Origin: Lysobacter sp. 5GHs7-4
GTDB lineage: Bacteria > Pseudomonadota > Gammaproteobacteria > Xanthomonadales > Xanthomonadaceae
Assembly: GCF_021284765.1 (NCBI RefSeq)
Contig: NZ_CP089924.1
Location: 2,498,001-2,562,000, forward strand
Direction of reading: 5' to 3'
DNA: 64,000 nucleotides
In this document: in pieces, positions 38,366 through 50,104 of the stretch
Position numbering within the stretch: the first letter of the stretch is position 1
Layout: each line of letters starts with the position of its first letter
Program-made: the position numbers and the translations under genes
Notes under the pieces: model-generated
Told to the model about the DNA's origin: nothing
Database searches by the model: none
The model's input: the letters and a program-made list of their open reading frames with translations, nothing else

Positions 38366-40483
38366 ATGCGCGCAGACGAAGCTCAGGCCGGCTATCTCCC
38401 CTACATCGACGGCCTGCGCGCCGTCGCCGTGCTGGCGGTGGTGTTCTACCACCTCGACGCGGCCTGGCTGCCGGGCGGTTTCACCGGCGTCGACATCTTC
38501 TTCGTCATCTCCGGTTTCGTGGTCAGCGCCTCGGTCGTGCGGTTTCCACGCGCCGGTTTCTTCGAATCGCTGCTGCGTTTCTATGCGCGCCGCCTGCGCC
38601 GGATCGCGCCGGCGCTGATCGTCTGCCTGCTGGTCACCGGCCTGGCCAGCGCCTTGTTCATCCCCGAGGCCTGGCTCAGCGAGACCAGCCGCAACACCGG
38701 GCGCATGGCCTTCTTTGGGCTCAGCAATTTCACCCTGGCCGCGACCGGCAACGATTATTTCTCGCCCAAGGTCGAGTTCAACCCCTACACGCACACCTGG
38801 TCGCTGGGCGTGGAGGAGCAGTTCTATGTGGCCTTTCCGCTGCTGTTTCTGGCCTGGAGCTACGGTGCGCGCAAGCGCTGGGTGTCGGTGGCGCTGTTCG
38901 CCGTCGCCGCGCTGGCCTCGCTGTGGTACGCGCGCCTCCTGGCGCAGGCCGGCGACCGCACGGTGGAGGCGTTCTATCTGACCACCGGCCGCTTCTGGCA
39001 GCTGGGTGCGGGCGTGCTGCTGTATCAGGGGTTGAGCCTGGCGGGCGTGTCGGCACGCAGCGGCGAACAGGCCGCGCGCGTCTGGCGCGGCTTGCGTTCG
39101 GCGGGACTGGGCGTGGCGGTGCTGCTGATCGCGGCGGGTTTCGTCTACGCGCGTCCAGGGCACTCGCCCTGGCCGGACGGTCTGTGGCCGGTGCTGGGCA
39201 CCTTGCTGCTGCTGGGCCTGCTGTACGCGGGCGGCGCCGGCGGCATGCTGGGGCGCGCGCTGTCGACCGCGCCGGCGGTGGCGATCGGGCGCATCTCGTA
39301 CTCGTTGTATCTGTGGCACTGGCCGGTGTTCGTGCTGTTCCGCTGGACCCTGGGGCTGGAGTCGGCGGGGGCGCGTGCGCTGGCCTTGGGCCTGGCCATC
39401 GCGTTGGCCATCGCGTCGTATCGTCTGGTCGAACGCCCGCTGCGCCACGCCGCGCCGCTGGTGCGCATGCGCAACTGGGGCTTCGTGACCGCCGCGGTGC
39501 TGGTGGTGTTCGCGTCCAGCGCGATCTACCGCCATGTCGCGCGCCACACCGACGATTACTCGTTGAGCGTGGTCAGCCGCAACGCCGGCGACTGGTATCC
39601 GTACGGGCCCGAAACCGACCCGGCGTACCCGGGCTGCAAGGCGACGGTGCGCACCGAACAGATCCAGGGCGGCGCGGCCTGGGTGTACGAACGCGGCGGC
39701 TGCGAACGCGCGCCGGCGGATGGGCGGCGCCTGTTCGTCGCCGGCGACTCGCATGCCGGCGCCTATTCGGAACTGCTGCAGCGCTCGGCGCTGGCCAGCG
39801 GGCGCAGCGCGACGCTGTACTTCGCCGGCGGCTGCGGCGTGGCCGGGCTGGTCGATCGCCGCGAATTCGACAACCCCGCATGCCGCGCCTATGTCGAGGC
39901 GGTAGTGGCCGACGTGGGCCGCAAGGCGCGCCCGGGCGACGTGCTGTTCCTGCCGGCCCTGCGCCTGCCGCGCCTGTCCGAGCAGTGGACCTTGTTCGAC
40001 GAGAACGCCGCGGTCAGCGCGACGTTCGGCGCCGACGCGCAGGCCTCGCGCCAGCAAGGCGTGGTTGGAGCGGTGGAACGCCTGCGCCCGCTGGCCCAGC
40101 GCGGGGTGCGGATCGTGTTCGAGGCGCCCAAGCCCTTGTTGCGCGCGCCGCCGTACCGCTGTTCGGATTGGTTCAACCGCGACAATCCGGTGTGCGCGCG
40201 CGGCCTGACGGTAGAGCGCGATTTCCTGCAGCGTTACCGCGCGCCCAGCCTGCAGGCGCTGCAGCAGATCGTCGCGCAGTTGCCGGGCGCGAGCCTGTGG
40301 GATCCGTTCCCGGTGCTGTGCCCGGGACCGACCTGCGCCGCGCTGCGCGACGGCCGGCCGCTGTACTTCGATGGCGACCACCTCAGCGGCTACGGCAACC
40401 GTCTGTTGCTGCCGAGCTTCTCCGCGCACCTGGACGGCCTGGTCGCGGCGGATACCGGTAAAGCGGCCGCCGCCGCGCACTGA
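38366..40483 (+). CDS. OafA/YrhL-type O-acyltransferase with C-terminal SGNH domain
   Basis: The 705-residue membrane enzyme has about ten transmembrane segments of the acyltransferase-3 domain (about 8-385), with YIDGLRAVAVLAVVFYHL and SLGVEEQFY (the catalytic histidine and glutamate regions). A periplasmic SGNH hydrolase-type domain (about 440-690) follows, with GDSHAG as the nucleophile block and DGDHLSGYG holding the Asp-x-x-His pair. Such proteins acetylate lipopolysaccharide O-antigen, peptidoglycan or exopolysaccharide. The acceptor cannot be told from sequence; ugd nearby is consistent with a surface glycan. The start at 38366 gives the canonical short N-terminus. Confidence 0.92.
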   Translation: MRADEAQAGYLPYIDGLRAVAVLAVVFYHLDAAWLPGGFTGVDIFFVISGFVVSASVVRFPRAGFFESLLRFYARRLRRIAPALIVCLLVTGLASALFIPEAWLSETSRNTGRMAFFGLSNFTLAATGNDYFSPKVEFNPYTHTWSLGVEEQFYVAFPLLFLAWSYGARKRWVSVALFAVAALASLWYARLLAQAGDRTVEAFYLTTGRFWQLGAGVLLYQGLSLAGVSARSGEQAARVWRGLRSAGLGVAVLLIAAGFVYARPGHSPWPDGLWPVLGTLLLLGLLYAGGAGGMLGRALSTAPAVAIGRISYSLYLWHWPVFVLFRWTLGLESAGARALALGLAIALAIASYRLVERPLRHAAPLVRMRNWGFVTAAVLVVFASSAIYRHVARHTDDYSLSVVSRNAGDWYPYGPETDPAYPGCKATVRTEQIQGGAAWVYERGGCERAPADGRRLFVAGDSHAGAYSELLQRSALASGRSATLYFAGGCGVAGLVDRREFDNPACRAYVEAVVADVGRKARPGDVLFLPALRLPRLSEQWTLFDENAAVSATFGADAQASRQQGVVGAVERLRPLAQRGVRIVFEAPKPLLRAPPYRCSDWFNRDNPVCARGLTVERDFLQRYRAPSLQALQQIVAQLPGASLWDPFPVLCPGPTCAALRDGRPLYFDGDHLSGYGNRLLLPSFSAHLDGLVAADTGKAAAAAH

Positions 40484-40501
40484 CGCCGGCCGCGTCCGGC
40501 C

Positions 40502-41359
40502 TCAGGCCGCCTCGCTGGCAGGTGCCGGCTCGCGCGCAGCCTCGCCGCCGCGCATGCGCGCGATCATGGCCGCGATCGCCTCGGCGGTGTCCAGCGGCCG
40601 CTCCATCGGGAATAGATGGCTGCCTTCGACCCAGGCCCAACGCGGCCCGACCAGGCGCCGCGTCGCCGCGCTGCCGGCCTGGCGCAGCTCGCGCGAGCGG
40701 GTGCCGGCCAGAAACGCCACCGGTACGCGCAGGCGTGGCGCCAGATCGCTGAGCGCGGTGGTGGGCAGGCTGCGGTAGATCGCGTATTCGGTCTCGCGCA
40801 CGAACGCGAGCTCGCGCTCGCCGTCCGCGCGCGCGCGGGTGCCGTGGTCGACGTAATCCTCCAGCACGCGCGGGTGCCAGCGCGCGAAGGCGGGCTTGGC
40901 CATGAAATGCGCGCGCACGGCCTCGCGGTCGGGCCAATGCTGGCGCCGCTGCAGGGTCGCACGCATCGGCATCAGCAGATCGTCCAGGCCGGTGCGGCGG
41001 CCCAGCGACACCAGGTGCGCGCGCCAGCCGGCGATCAGCGGCGAATCCAGCATCACCACGCCGCCGATGCGCGCGCCCAGCGCACTGTCGCCCAGACGGT
41101 GAGCGGCCAGCAGGCTGAGGTAACCGCCCAGCGAATGCCCGACCAGCCAGATCCGGCGCGCGTCGGCGGCCGCGGCCTGCACGCGCTCGGCCAACTCCTC
41201 AACCAGATGCGGCCAGTCCGGCGTGACCGGATAGCGCGGGTCGTGGCCGATGCGCTCGGGGCGGGCGATGCGGTAATCGCGCGCAAGCGCGTCCAGCATC
41301 AGTCCGTAGACCGGCGCCGGAAAGCCGTTGGCGTGGGAAAACAGCAGCAGATCCTGCAT
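40502..41359 (-). CDS. Alpha/beta hydrolase
   Basis: The 285-residue protein has the alpha/beta hydrolase fold with the nucleophile elbow GHSLGG (Ser76), an early oxyanion-region SHANGFPAP (8-16), and a C-terminal histidine in EGSHLFPMERP as the catalytic base. No signal peptide, so cytoplasmic. The SHANGFPA start is typical of a proteobacterial subgroup annotated as lipase- or haloperoxidase-like; the substrate is unknown. Its stop lies 19 bases from the stop of the convergent acyltransferase gene. Confidence 0.88.
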   Translation of the reverse strand: MQDLLLFSHANGFPAPVYGLMLDALARDYRIARPERIGHDPRYPVTPDWPHLVEELAERVQAAAADARRIWLVGHSLGGYLSLLAAHRLGDSALGARIGGVVMLDSPLIAGWRAHLVSLGRRTGLDDLLMPMRATLQRRQHWPDREAVRAHFMAKPAFARWHPRVLEDYVDHGTRARADGERELAFVRETEYAIYRSLPTTALSDLAPRLRVPVAFLAGTRSRELRQAGSAATRRLVGPRWAWVEGSHLFPMERPLDTAEAIAAMIARMRGGEAAREPAPASEAA

Positions 41360-41577
41360 GGAGGCGGCAGCGGGCAGGGCGGATGGTTAAACATACCATT
41401 GCGTATGGTTTCGCGATAGGCGGCGAAATCCGCGCACGACGCCGCCGATTCCGTGCGATGCCCGGATTGGCGCATATCGCCCACGGGTCGGCGCAAGTCG
41501 CTGGCTGTGAGAACGCGCGTGCTTAGGATGATCGTGAGCCGGTCATCGGCTCGATCGCATCCATCGAGAGGGAACTC

Positions 41578-42408
41578 ATGCGCTTCATGCCATACCTTGG
41601 CCTGGCCCTGTTCGGGCTGGGTTTTTCCACCGCCGCCAGCGCTTGCGACACCGTACTTACGCCCGACGTGAACACCATCGCCGCGTCCGGCAGCTACTGC
41701 CTCAACGCCAGCCGCGACCGTCCGATCCGGATCGTCGCCTCCAACGTCGAACTGGACTGCAAGGGCCGCACCGTTTCGCGCCGCACCGATGCGCAGGGCG
41801 AGCATATCGGCATCGAGGTCGAACCCGGCAACGGCGTGACCGTGCGCAACTGCCGCGTCGATGGCTACCGCAGCGGCATCCTGCTGACCGCCGAGCGCGA
41901 CGCGCAACTGATCAACAACACCATCCTGCGCGCGACCGAGATCGCGATCACCGTCAACGGCAGCCGCATCCCGGGCCCGCCCGGCATCCGCCTGACCGGC
42001 AATCGCGTGATCGGCTACTGGCGCGGCAACGACGAATACTCGGTATGGACGCCGGCGTTCGACATCTCCAACGCGCCCGGCGTGCAGATGGTCAACAACG
42101 TGGTCGTGGGCTACCGCGGCGCACGCGGCGTGGTGCTCGCGCATTCGCCGGACGCGCAGCTCACCGGCAACCAGTTCCTGGACTTCACCGCCGAGGCCAG
42201 CGGCGTGATCTCGCTGACCGATTCGCCGCGCGCGCGGCTGGTGCACAACACCGTGGCCATGGATCAGGTGCGCGCGCGCGAGGCCATGTACTCCGACACC
42301 GCCGACCACACCTGCGTGGAGAACATCGCCATCAACACCCAGGGCTGGGGCGCGGGCTGCGCGGTGTCGCGTTACAACATCGAACAACCCTGGTACGAGC
42401 CGCACTGA
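41578..42408 (+). CDS. Exported right-handed beta-helix protein (NosD/PL-6-like)
   Basis: The 276-residue product has a signal peptide (ending AASA) and then beta-helix coils of about 22-25 residues. These repeat the pattern ASNVELDCKG, GVTVRNCRV, AQLINNTI and VQMVNNVVVG. Cysteines (SACD, GSYC, LDCKG, RNCRV, HTCVE, AGCAV) probably stabilise it by disulfides. Similar solenoids bind or cleave polysaccharide, but no catalytic site was identified, so lyase activity is only a possibility. It stands alone, divergent from the hydrolase gene across 218 bases in which I saw no other gene. Confidence 0.82.
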   Translation: MRFMPYLGLALFGLGFSTAASACDTVLTPDVNTIAASGSYCLNASRDRPIRIVASNVELDCKGRTVSRRTDAQGEHIGIEVEPGNGVTVRNCRVDGYRSGILLTAERDAQLINNTILRATEIAITVNGSRIPGPPGIRLTGNRVIGYWRGNDEYSVWTPAFDISNAPGVQMVNNVVVGYRGARGVVLAHSPDAQLTGNQFLDFTAEASGVISLTDSPRARLVHNTVAMDQVRAREAMYSDTADHTCVENIAINTQGWGAGCAVSRYNIEQPWYEPH

Positions 42409-42465
42409 GGCCGGGCTTGCGGCCGTGGCGCCTGGGCGCCGCGGCCGCACACGGCACGCCGCCGT

Positions 42466-42543
42466 GCTTGCCGCGAAGGCGGGGATCCAGCGACTGCAAA
42501 GTCATGCCTGGCGAGGCCCTGGATCCCCGCCTTCGCGGCAAGC
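42466..42543. repeat. Gene-less inverted-repeat pair related to the GIY-YIG element ends
   Basis: A 25-base arm (42466-42490, GCTTGCCGCGAAGGCGGGG then ATCCAG) is followed 28 bases later by its perfect inverse (42519-42543). The spacer opens with CGACTGCAAAGTC. The arms share CGCGAA-N-GCGGG-ATCCAGCGACT with the 36-base repeats at 61871 and 62219, but differ at several positions. It lies between two convergent genes and could act as a bidirectional terminator. Confidence 0.75.
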
Positions 42544-42595
42544 GCGGCGGGGATCGGATACGCAGATTGCGAGGCAGGCTGAGCGCCGGCCGCGC

Positions 42596-43297
42596 TCAGC
42601 CGAAGCGCGACAGCGCCTCGTGGCTCAGTTCGCGCACCGTCGACACGCCCAGGTCGCGCAGGATGCGATGGGTGCGGTGCGGCAGCGGCGATTCGTCGAT
42701 GTCGTGCGGGGCGATGTTCTTGCCGGGCACGCCGGACAGGAATTCGATGCCGGCCGCGGCATAGCAGTGCTGCACCAGCGCCGAGCAGTACAGCGCGCCT
42801 TCCTTGGCCAGCAGGTTGCTGCGCCGGCGCAGGCGCCGGCTGTGCATCGCCATCAGAGTGCCGACCAGTTCGCTGATCGAATAGCTGGACAGGCCCGACA
42901 GCAGATCCAGGCCGGCGACCTGGATCTTGCGGATTTGTTCCTCGTCCAGGCCGAAGTCGAGGATGGCGATGTTGGGGAAGGCCTCGGCGTCGTAGTAGCG
43001 CTCGACGCGGTTCTCCTGCACGCCCAGGCGGATCTGGCGGTAGCGCAGGTCCAGGTCGGACTCGATCACCCACCAATGGCCGTCGACGCGGCGTTCGCTG
43101 AAGACGAAAGCGTGCGACCACAGGCTGCGGTGGCCGTCGGCGGTGAGCGGCGCCTGCGCCTTGCGGATCAGCTTGTTGATGAAGTCGCGGCCGCCGCACA
43201 GGCCGATGCGGCCGGGGCCGGCGTATTTTTCGATGAAGGCGGCGTTGCCCAGCGCGTCGGCGCCGTCGTCGTCGGGCAGGGGCAGCGGTTCGCTCAT
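42596..43297 (-). CDS. Permuted papain-like (YiiX/NlpC-type) cysteine amidase or peptidase
   Basis: The 233-residue product shows the permuted NlpC/P60-papain order: His62 in WSHAFVF, a polar partner Glu79 in VIESDLDL, and Cys171 in LYCSALVQ towards the C-terminus. This is the reverse of classical NlpC/P60. Related enzymes act on lipids, peptides or lipoylated or ubiquitin-like substrates. No signal peptide is visible, so it is probably cytoplasmic. ATG 43297 is preferred; an in-frame extension upstream lies in a repeat region. Function is unassigned. Confidence 0.8.
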   Translation of the reverse strand: MSEPLPLPDDDGADALGNAAFIEKYAGPGRIGLCGGRDFINKLIRKAQAPLTADGHRSLWSHAFVFSERRVDGHWWVIESDLDLRYRQIRLGVQENRVERYYDAEAFPNIAILDFGLDEEQIRKIQVAGLDLLSGLSSYSISELVGTLMAMHSRRLRRRSNLLAKEGALYCSALVQHCYAAAGIEFLSGVPGKNIAPHDIDESPLPHRTHRILRDLGVSTVRELSHEALSRFG

Positions 43298-43411
43298 CGG
43301 GCCACTCGGCAGGACGGTCGCGGCGCGGGAGGCGCCGGCATCGGTTCGTATCCTAGCCGCCGGCGGGCGCATGCGGCGAGCGCGGCGGCGCGGACGTTCA
43401 AAGCGGCGCGG

Positions 43412-43465
43412 CGATGCGGGTCGCCTGCGGCTCACCGCATCCTACGGGTAGGGTGCGGTGGTAGC
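43412..43465. repeat. GTAGGGTGCGGTGAGC-type repeat upstream of the papain-like gene
   Basis: GCGGCTCACCGCATCCTACG then GGTAGGGTGCGGTGGTAG match the two half-units at 9595-9716 in reverse order. It occupies the 205-bp gap between the metH 3' end and the papain-like gene start. Confidence 0.55.
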
Positions 43466-43502
43466 CGCGCCATCGCTAAGCTTCGTGGCGATGCGGTCGC
43501 GG

Positions 43503-46187
<2,685 letters not shown>

Positions 46188-46249
46188 TGCGTGGGATTAC
46201 TCTTCGATTCGGTCGTGTCGTACGAGGCGTAAACGGGCGGCGGGCGGCG

Positions 46250-47362
46250 TCACGCCGCCTCGGCGCTGATCACCTGCGGCAGGCGGCGCGGTTCCACGCC
46301 CTCGACCACGGCCGCGATCGCGGCGATGTGCGCAGGCGTGGTGCCGCAGCAGCCGCCGACCAGGTTGAGCAGGCCGGCCTGGGCGAACTCGGACAGCACC
46401 GCGGCCATGTCTTCCGGGGTTTCGTCGTAGCCGCCGAAGGCGTTGGGCAGGCCGGCGTTGGGGTGCGCGCTGACGTAGGCGTCGGCGACCTGGGCCAGCA
46501 CGTCGACGTGCACGCGCAGGTCCTTGGCGCCGAGCGCGCAGTTCAGGCCGATGGTCATCGGCTGCACGTGCCGCAGCGAGTACCAGAACGCTTCGGCGGT
46601 CTGGCCCGACAGGGTGCGGCCGGAGGCGTCGGTGATGGTGCCGGAGATCATCAGCGGCAGGCGCGCGCCACGCGCGTCGAAGGCCTCCTCGACCGCGAAC
46701 ACCGCCGCCTTGGCGTTGAGGGTGTCGAAGATGGTCTCGACCATGATCACATCGCTTCCGCCGTCGATGAGGCCGTCGACGGCCTCTCGGTAGGCGATGC
46801 GCAACTCGTCGAAGGTCACCGCGCGATAGCCGGGGCGGTTCACGTCCGGGCTCAGCGAGGCGGTGCGGCTGGTCGGGCCGAGCACGCCGATCACGAAGCG
46901 CGGTTGCGAGGGCGTCAACGCCTCGGCGGCGTCGCAGGCCTCGCGCGCCAGGCGCGCGCCGGTGGCGTTGAGCTCGTAGGCCAGATGCTCCAGGCCGTAG
47001 TCGGCCAGCGAGATCGTGGTCGAGTTGAAGGTGTTGGTCTCGATCAGGTCGGCGCCGGCGGCCAGGTACTCGCCGTGGATGCCGGAGATGATCTCGGGGC
47101 GGGTCAGGCTGAGCAGGTCGTTGTTGCCGCGCTGGTCGCGCGCGCAGCCGCAGCCTTCGCCGTGTTCGTGACCGGCCTCGGCCTCCGGCGCGCGCTGGCC
47201 GTCGTAGCCCTGCGCGAAGCGCTCGCCGCGGTAGGCGGTTTCGTCCAGTTCGTGGCGCTGGATCATGGTGCCCATCGCGCCGTCCATGACCAGGATGCGC
47301 GCGGCGAGCGCGTCCTGCAGCGCTTGCGCGCGGGTGGGGTTGAGCCAGGGCAGGATTTTCAT
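46250..47362 (-). CDS. metH: Methionine synthase, N-terminal homocysteine-binding subunit of split MetH
   Basis: The 370-residue product is the homocysteine S-methyltransferase module. It has the motif [11 protein letters not shown], the zinc ligands in LNCALG and VGGCCGTTP, and [15 protein letters not shown] before them. Relative to Escherichia coli MetH, an insertion of about 20 residues near position 50 holds His and Cys ([12 protein letters not shown]) just before [14 protein letters not shown]. The stop-to-start spacing from the upstream regulator gene is two bases. It supplies the methyl acceptor site for the cobalamin subunit encoded next. Confidence 0.95.
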   Translation of the reverse strand: MKILPWLNPTRAQALQDALAARILVMDGAMGTMIQRHELDETAYRGERFAQGYDGQRAPEAEAGHEHGEGCGCARDQRGNNDLLSLTRPEIISGIHGEYLAAGADLIETNTFNSTTISLADYGLEHLAYELNATGARLAREACDAAEALTPSQPRFVIGVLGPTSRTASLSPDVNRPGYRAVTFDELRIAYREAVDGLIDGGSDVIMVETIFDTLNAKAAVFAVEEAFDARGARLPLMISGTITDASGRTLSGQTAEAFWYSLRHVQPMTIGLNCALGAKDLRVHVDVLAQVADAYVSAHPNAGLPNAFGGYDETPEDMAAVLSEFAQAGLLNLVGGCCGTTPAHIAAIAAVVEGVEPRRLPQVISAEAA

Positions 47363-47364
47363 GG

Positions 47365-48393
47365 TCAGGCCTTCTTGGAGGGCTTGCGTGCCGGAGTCTC
47401 GGCGGCGGGTTTGCGTGCGGATGCCTCGTTCCCGACCGGCTTGCGCGCGGACACATCCTTTTCGGTCGGCTTGCGCGCGATCAGGGCGATCACCTCGAAA
47501 TGCGGCGGGCGGCGCTCGCGGGTCACGGTTTCGCAGCTGACGATCTCGAAGCCGGCCTTGGTGGCGAACTTCTGCAGCTCCTTTTCGGCGAAACCCAGAT
47601 TGACGTGGCCGTACGCGGCGACCACGCCGCGGTGCTCGTGGCGGGCCAGGCTGGTCAGCAGCAGGCGGCCGCCGGGACGCAGCACGCGTTCGGCTTCGGC
47701 CACGGCCTGCGCCGGGTGTTCGGCGTAAGTGAGCGCGTGCATCAGCACCACCAGGTCGAAGCTGTGGTCCGGGAACGGCAGCGCGTGCATGTCGCCTTCG
47801 CGCACCTCGACGTTGTCGAGCCGGCGCAGCCGCTCGGACGCCGCGGCCACGACCTTGGTGCTGGCATCCAGGCACAGGTAGCGGTTGGAGTGCGGCGCCA
47901 GCAGTTCGGCCAGCACGCCGTCGCCGGAGGCGATGTCGAGCACGTCGCCGGGTTGCAGCAGCGGCACCGCCGAACGCGCCAGCGCCTCCCAGGTGCGGCC
48001 CGGCGAGTAATGGCGCTCCATGTCGCCGGCGACCGAGTCGGCCCAGTTCTGGTCGGCCGCGCGCATCGACAGCACCGCCGCCACGCGCTCGGCGTCCTGG
48101 CGCAGCAGCGGGTCGTCGCTGCCGGTGCTCAGGGTCTGCCACAGCGCGCGTTGCGCCTGGTCCAGCGCGCCCTCGTCGAAACGGTAGTAAGCCGACACGC
48201 CGGCGCGGCGGTCGCGCACCAGGCCGGCCTCCTTGAGCTTGGACAAATGGGTCGAGACCCGCGGCTGGGCCAGGCGGGTGATCGCCGACAGTTCGGCCAC
48301 GGTCAGCTCTTCGCGTTCCAGCAGGGTCAGCAGACGCACGCGGGTGGCGTCGGCGAACACCTTGAGTCGGGACGACCAGCCTTCGAGGTCCAT
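47365..48393 (-). CDS. ArsR-family regulator with methyltransferase domain (SahR-like)
   Basis: The 342-residue protein joins an ArsR winged helix (about 5-85, recognition region [18 protein letters not shown]) to a class I methyltransferase fold (about 135-300, SAM loop [13 protein letters not shown]). No metal-binding cysteines lie in the ArsR part. This architecture beside metH is that of SahR, which represses methionine/SAM-cycle genes and responds to S-adenosylhomocysteine. The C-terminal 40 residues are four ARKP-containing repeats. It begins the operon with split metH; a matching inverted repeat is at 48488-48505. The SahR identity is from architecture and context, not proof. Confidence 0.87.
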   Translation of the reverse strand: MDLEGWSSRLKVFADATRVRLLTLLEREELTVAELSAITRLAQPRVSTHLSKLKEAGLVRDRRAGVSAYYRFDEGALDQAQRALWQTLSTGSDDPLLRQDAERVAAVLSMRAADQNWADSVAGDMERHYSPGRTWEALARSAVPLLQPGDVLDIASGDGVLAELLAPHSNRYLCLDASTKVVAAASERLRRLDNVEVREGDMHALPFPDHSFDLVVLMHALTYAEHPAQAVAEAERVLRPGGRLLLTSLARHEHRGVVAAYGHVNLGFAEKELQKFATKAGFEIVSCETVTRERRPPHFEVIALIARKPTEKDVSARKPVGNEASARKPAAETPARKPSKKA

Positions 48394-48728
48394 GGGAATC
48401 CGGGTTTGAGGAGGAGGGTGGGCGAGGCGTCGAGGGGCGGGCGGGGGAGGGGCTGGCCCGATTCCCGTCCGCGGTCTTCCATCAACCTATCGCGATACAG
48501 CGATAAGTGTCCTCCGCGCGCCCGACAGGGTCAAGTCTTGCGCCGCACTCGATGCAGCCGGCGTTGGGCTTGGGAGGTGGGGTTATTCGGCGCGCGCGGC
48601 TACAATTCGCACGGCGGCCGCGGATCGATGGCCGCGGTGCGATCCGTGCCGAGGCCGATGGCCTGCGGATCCCTGTTCCGGGAGCGGTTTCCAGGCCCTC
48701 CCACCCCAGAACCAGCAGAGGTGCCGAC
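48394..48728. other. 335-bp divergent promoter region of the sahR-like/metH operon and the acyl-CoA dehydrogenase gene
   Basis: No gene is seen. Next to the sahR-like gene is a G-rich leader (about 48408-48455), then the operator and a TTGACC -35 box (48529-48534, minus strand). The remaining ~190 bases towards the dehydrogenase contain TTATTCGGCGCGCG and GCTACAATTCG (TACAAT at 48600-48605), a possible plus-strand -10 box. Confidence 0.5.
48488..48505 (-). promoter_or_regulatory. TATCGC-N6-GCGATA inverted repeat, candidate SahR/ArsR operator
   Basis: The 18-base site has perfect 6-base arms and contains a nested ATCGCGAT. It lies directly downstream of the predicted -10 region of the promoter whose TTGACC is at 48529-48534, where a bound repressor would block initiation. 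Confidence 0.65.
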
Positions 48729-49889
<1,161 letters not shown>

Positions 49890-49934
49890 TCGCTACCGCA
49901 TGAAACGTACCGGCTCTTACCGAGTCACCGCCTC

Positions 49935-49964
49935 ACCCGGGGACCGCGGCCGCGGTCACCGGGT
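49935..49964 (+). terminator. Hairpin after the acyl-CoA dehydrogenase gene
   Basis: ACCCGG, then GACCGCGGCCGCGGTC, then CCGGGT fold into a long imperfect stem around CCGCGGCCGCGG, 45 bases after the stop. No T run follows. Confidence 0.45.
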
Positions 49965-50104
49965 ATCAATGACCGCCAAACGCGACGTGGGCCGCCCGGC
50001 CCGCGGACGCGTCGCCGTGCATCGCATCGTCACGCCGTCGCACTGATTCTCTTCACGGCCCACGCGCGAGCGTGGGCCTCATTCCATCGGACCTCCAAGT
50101 TCCC

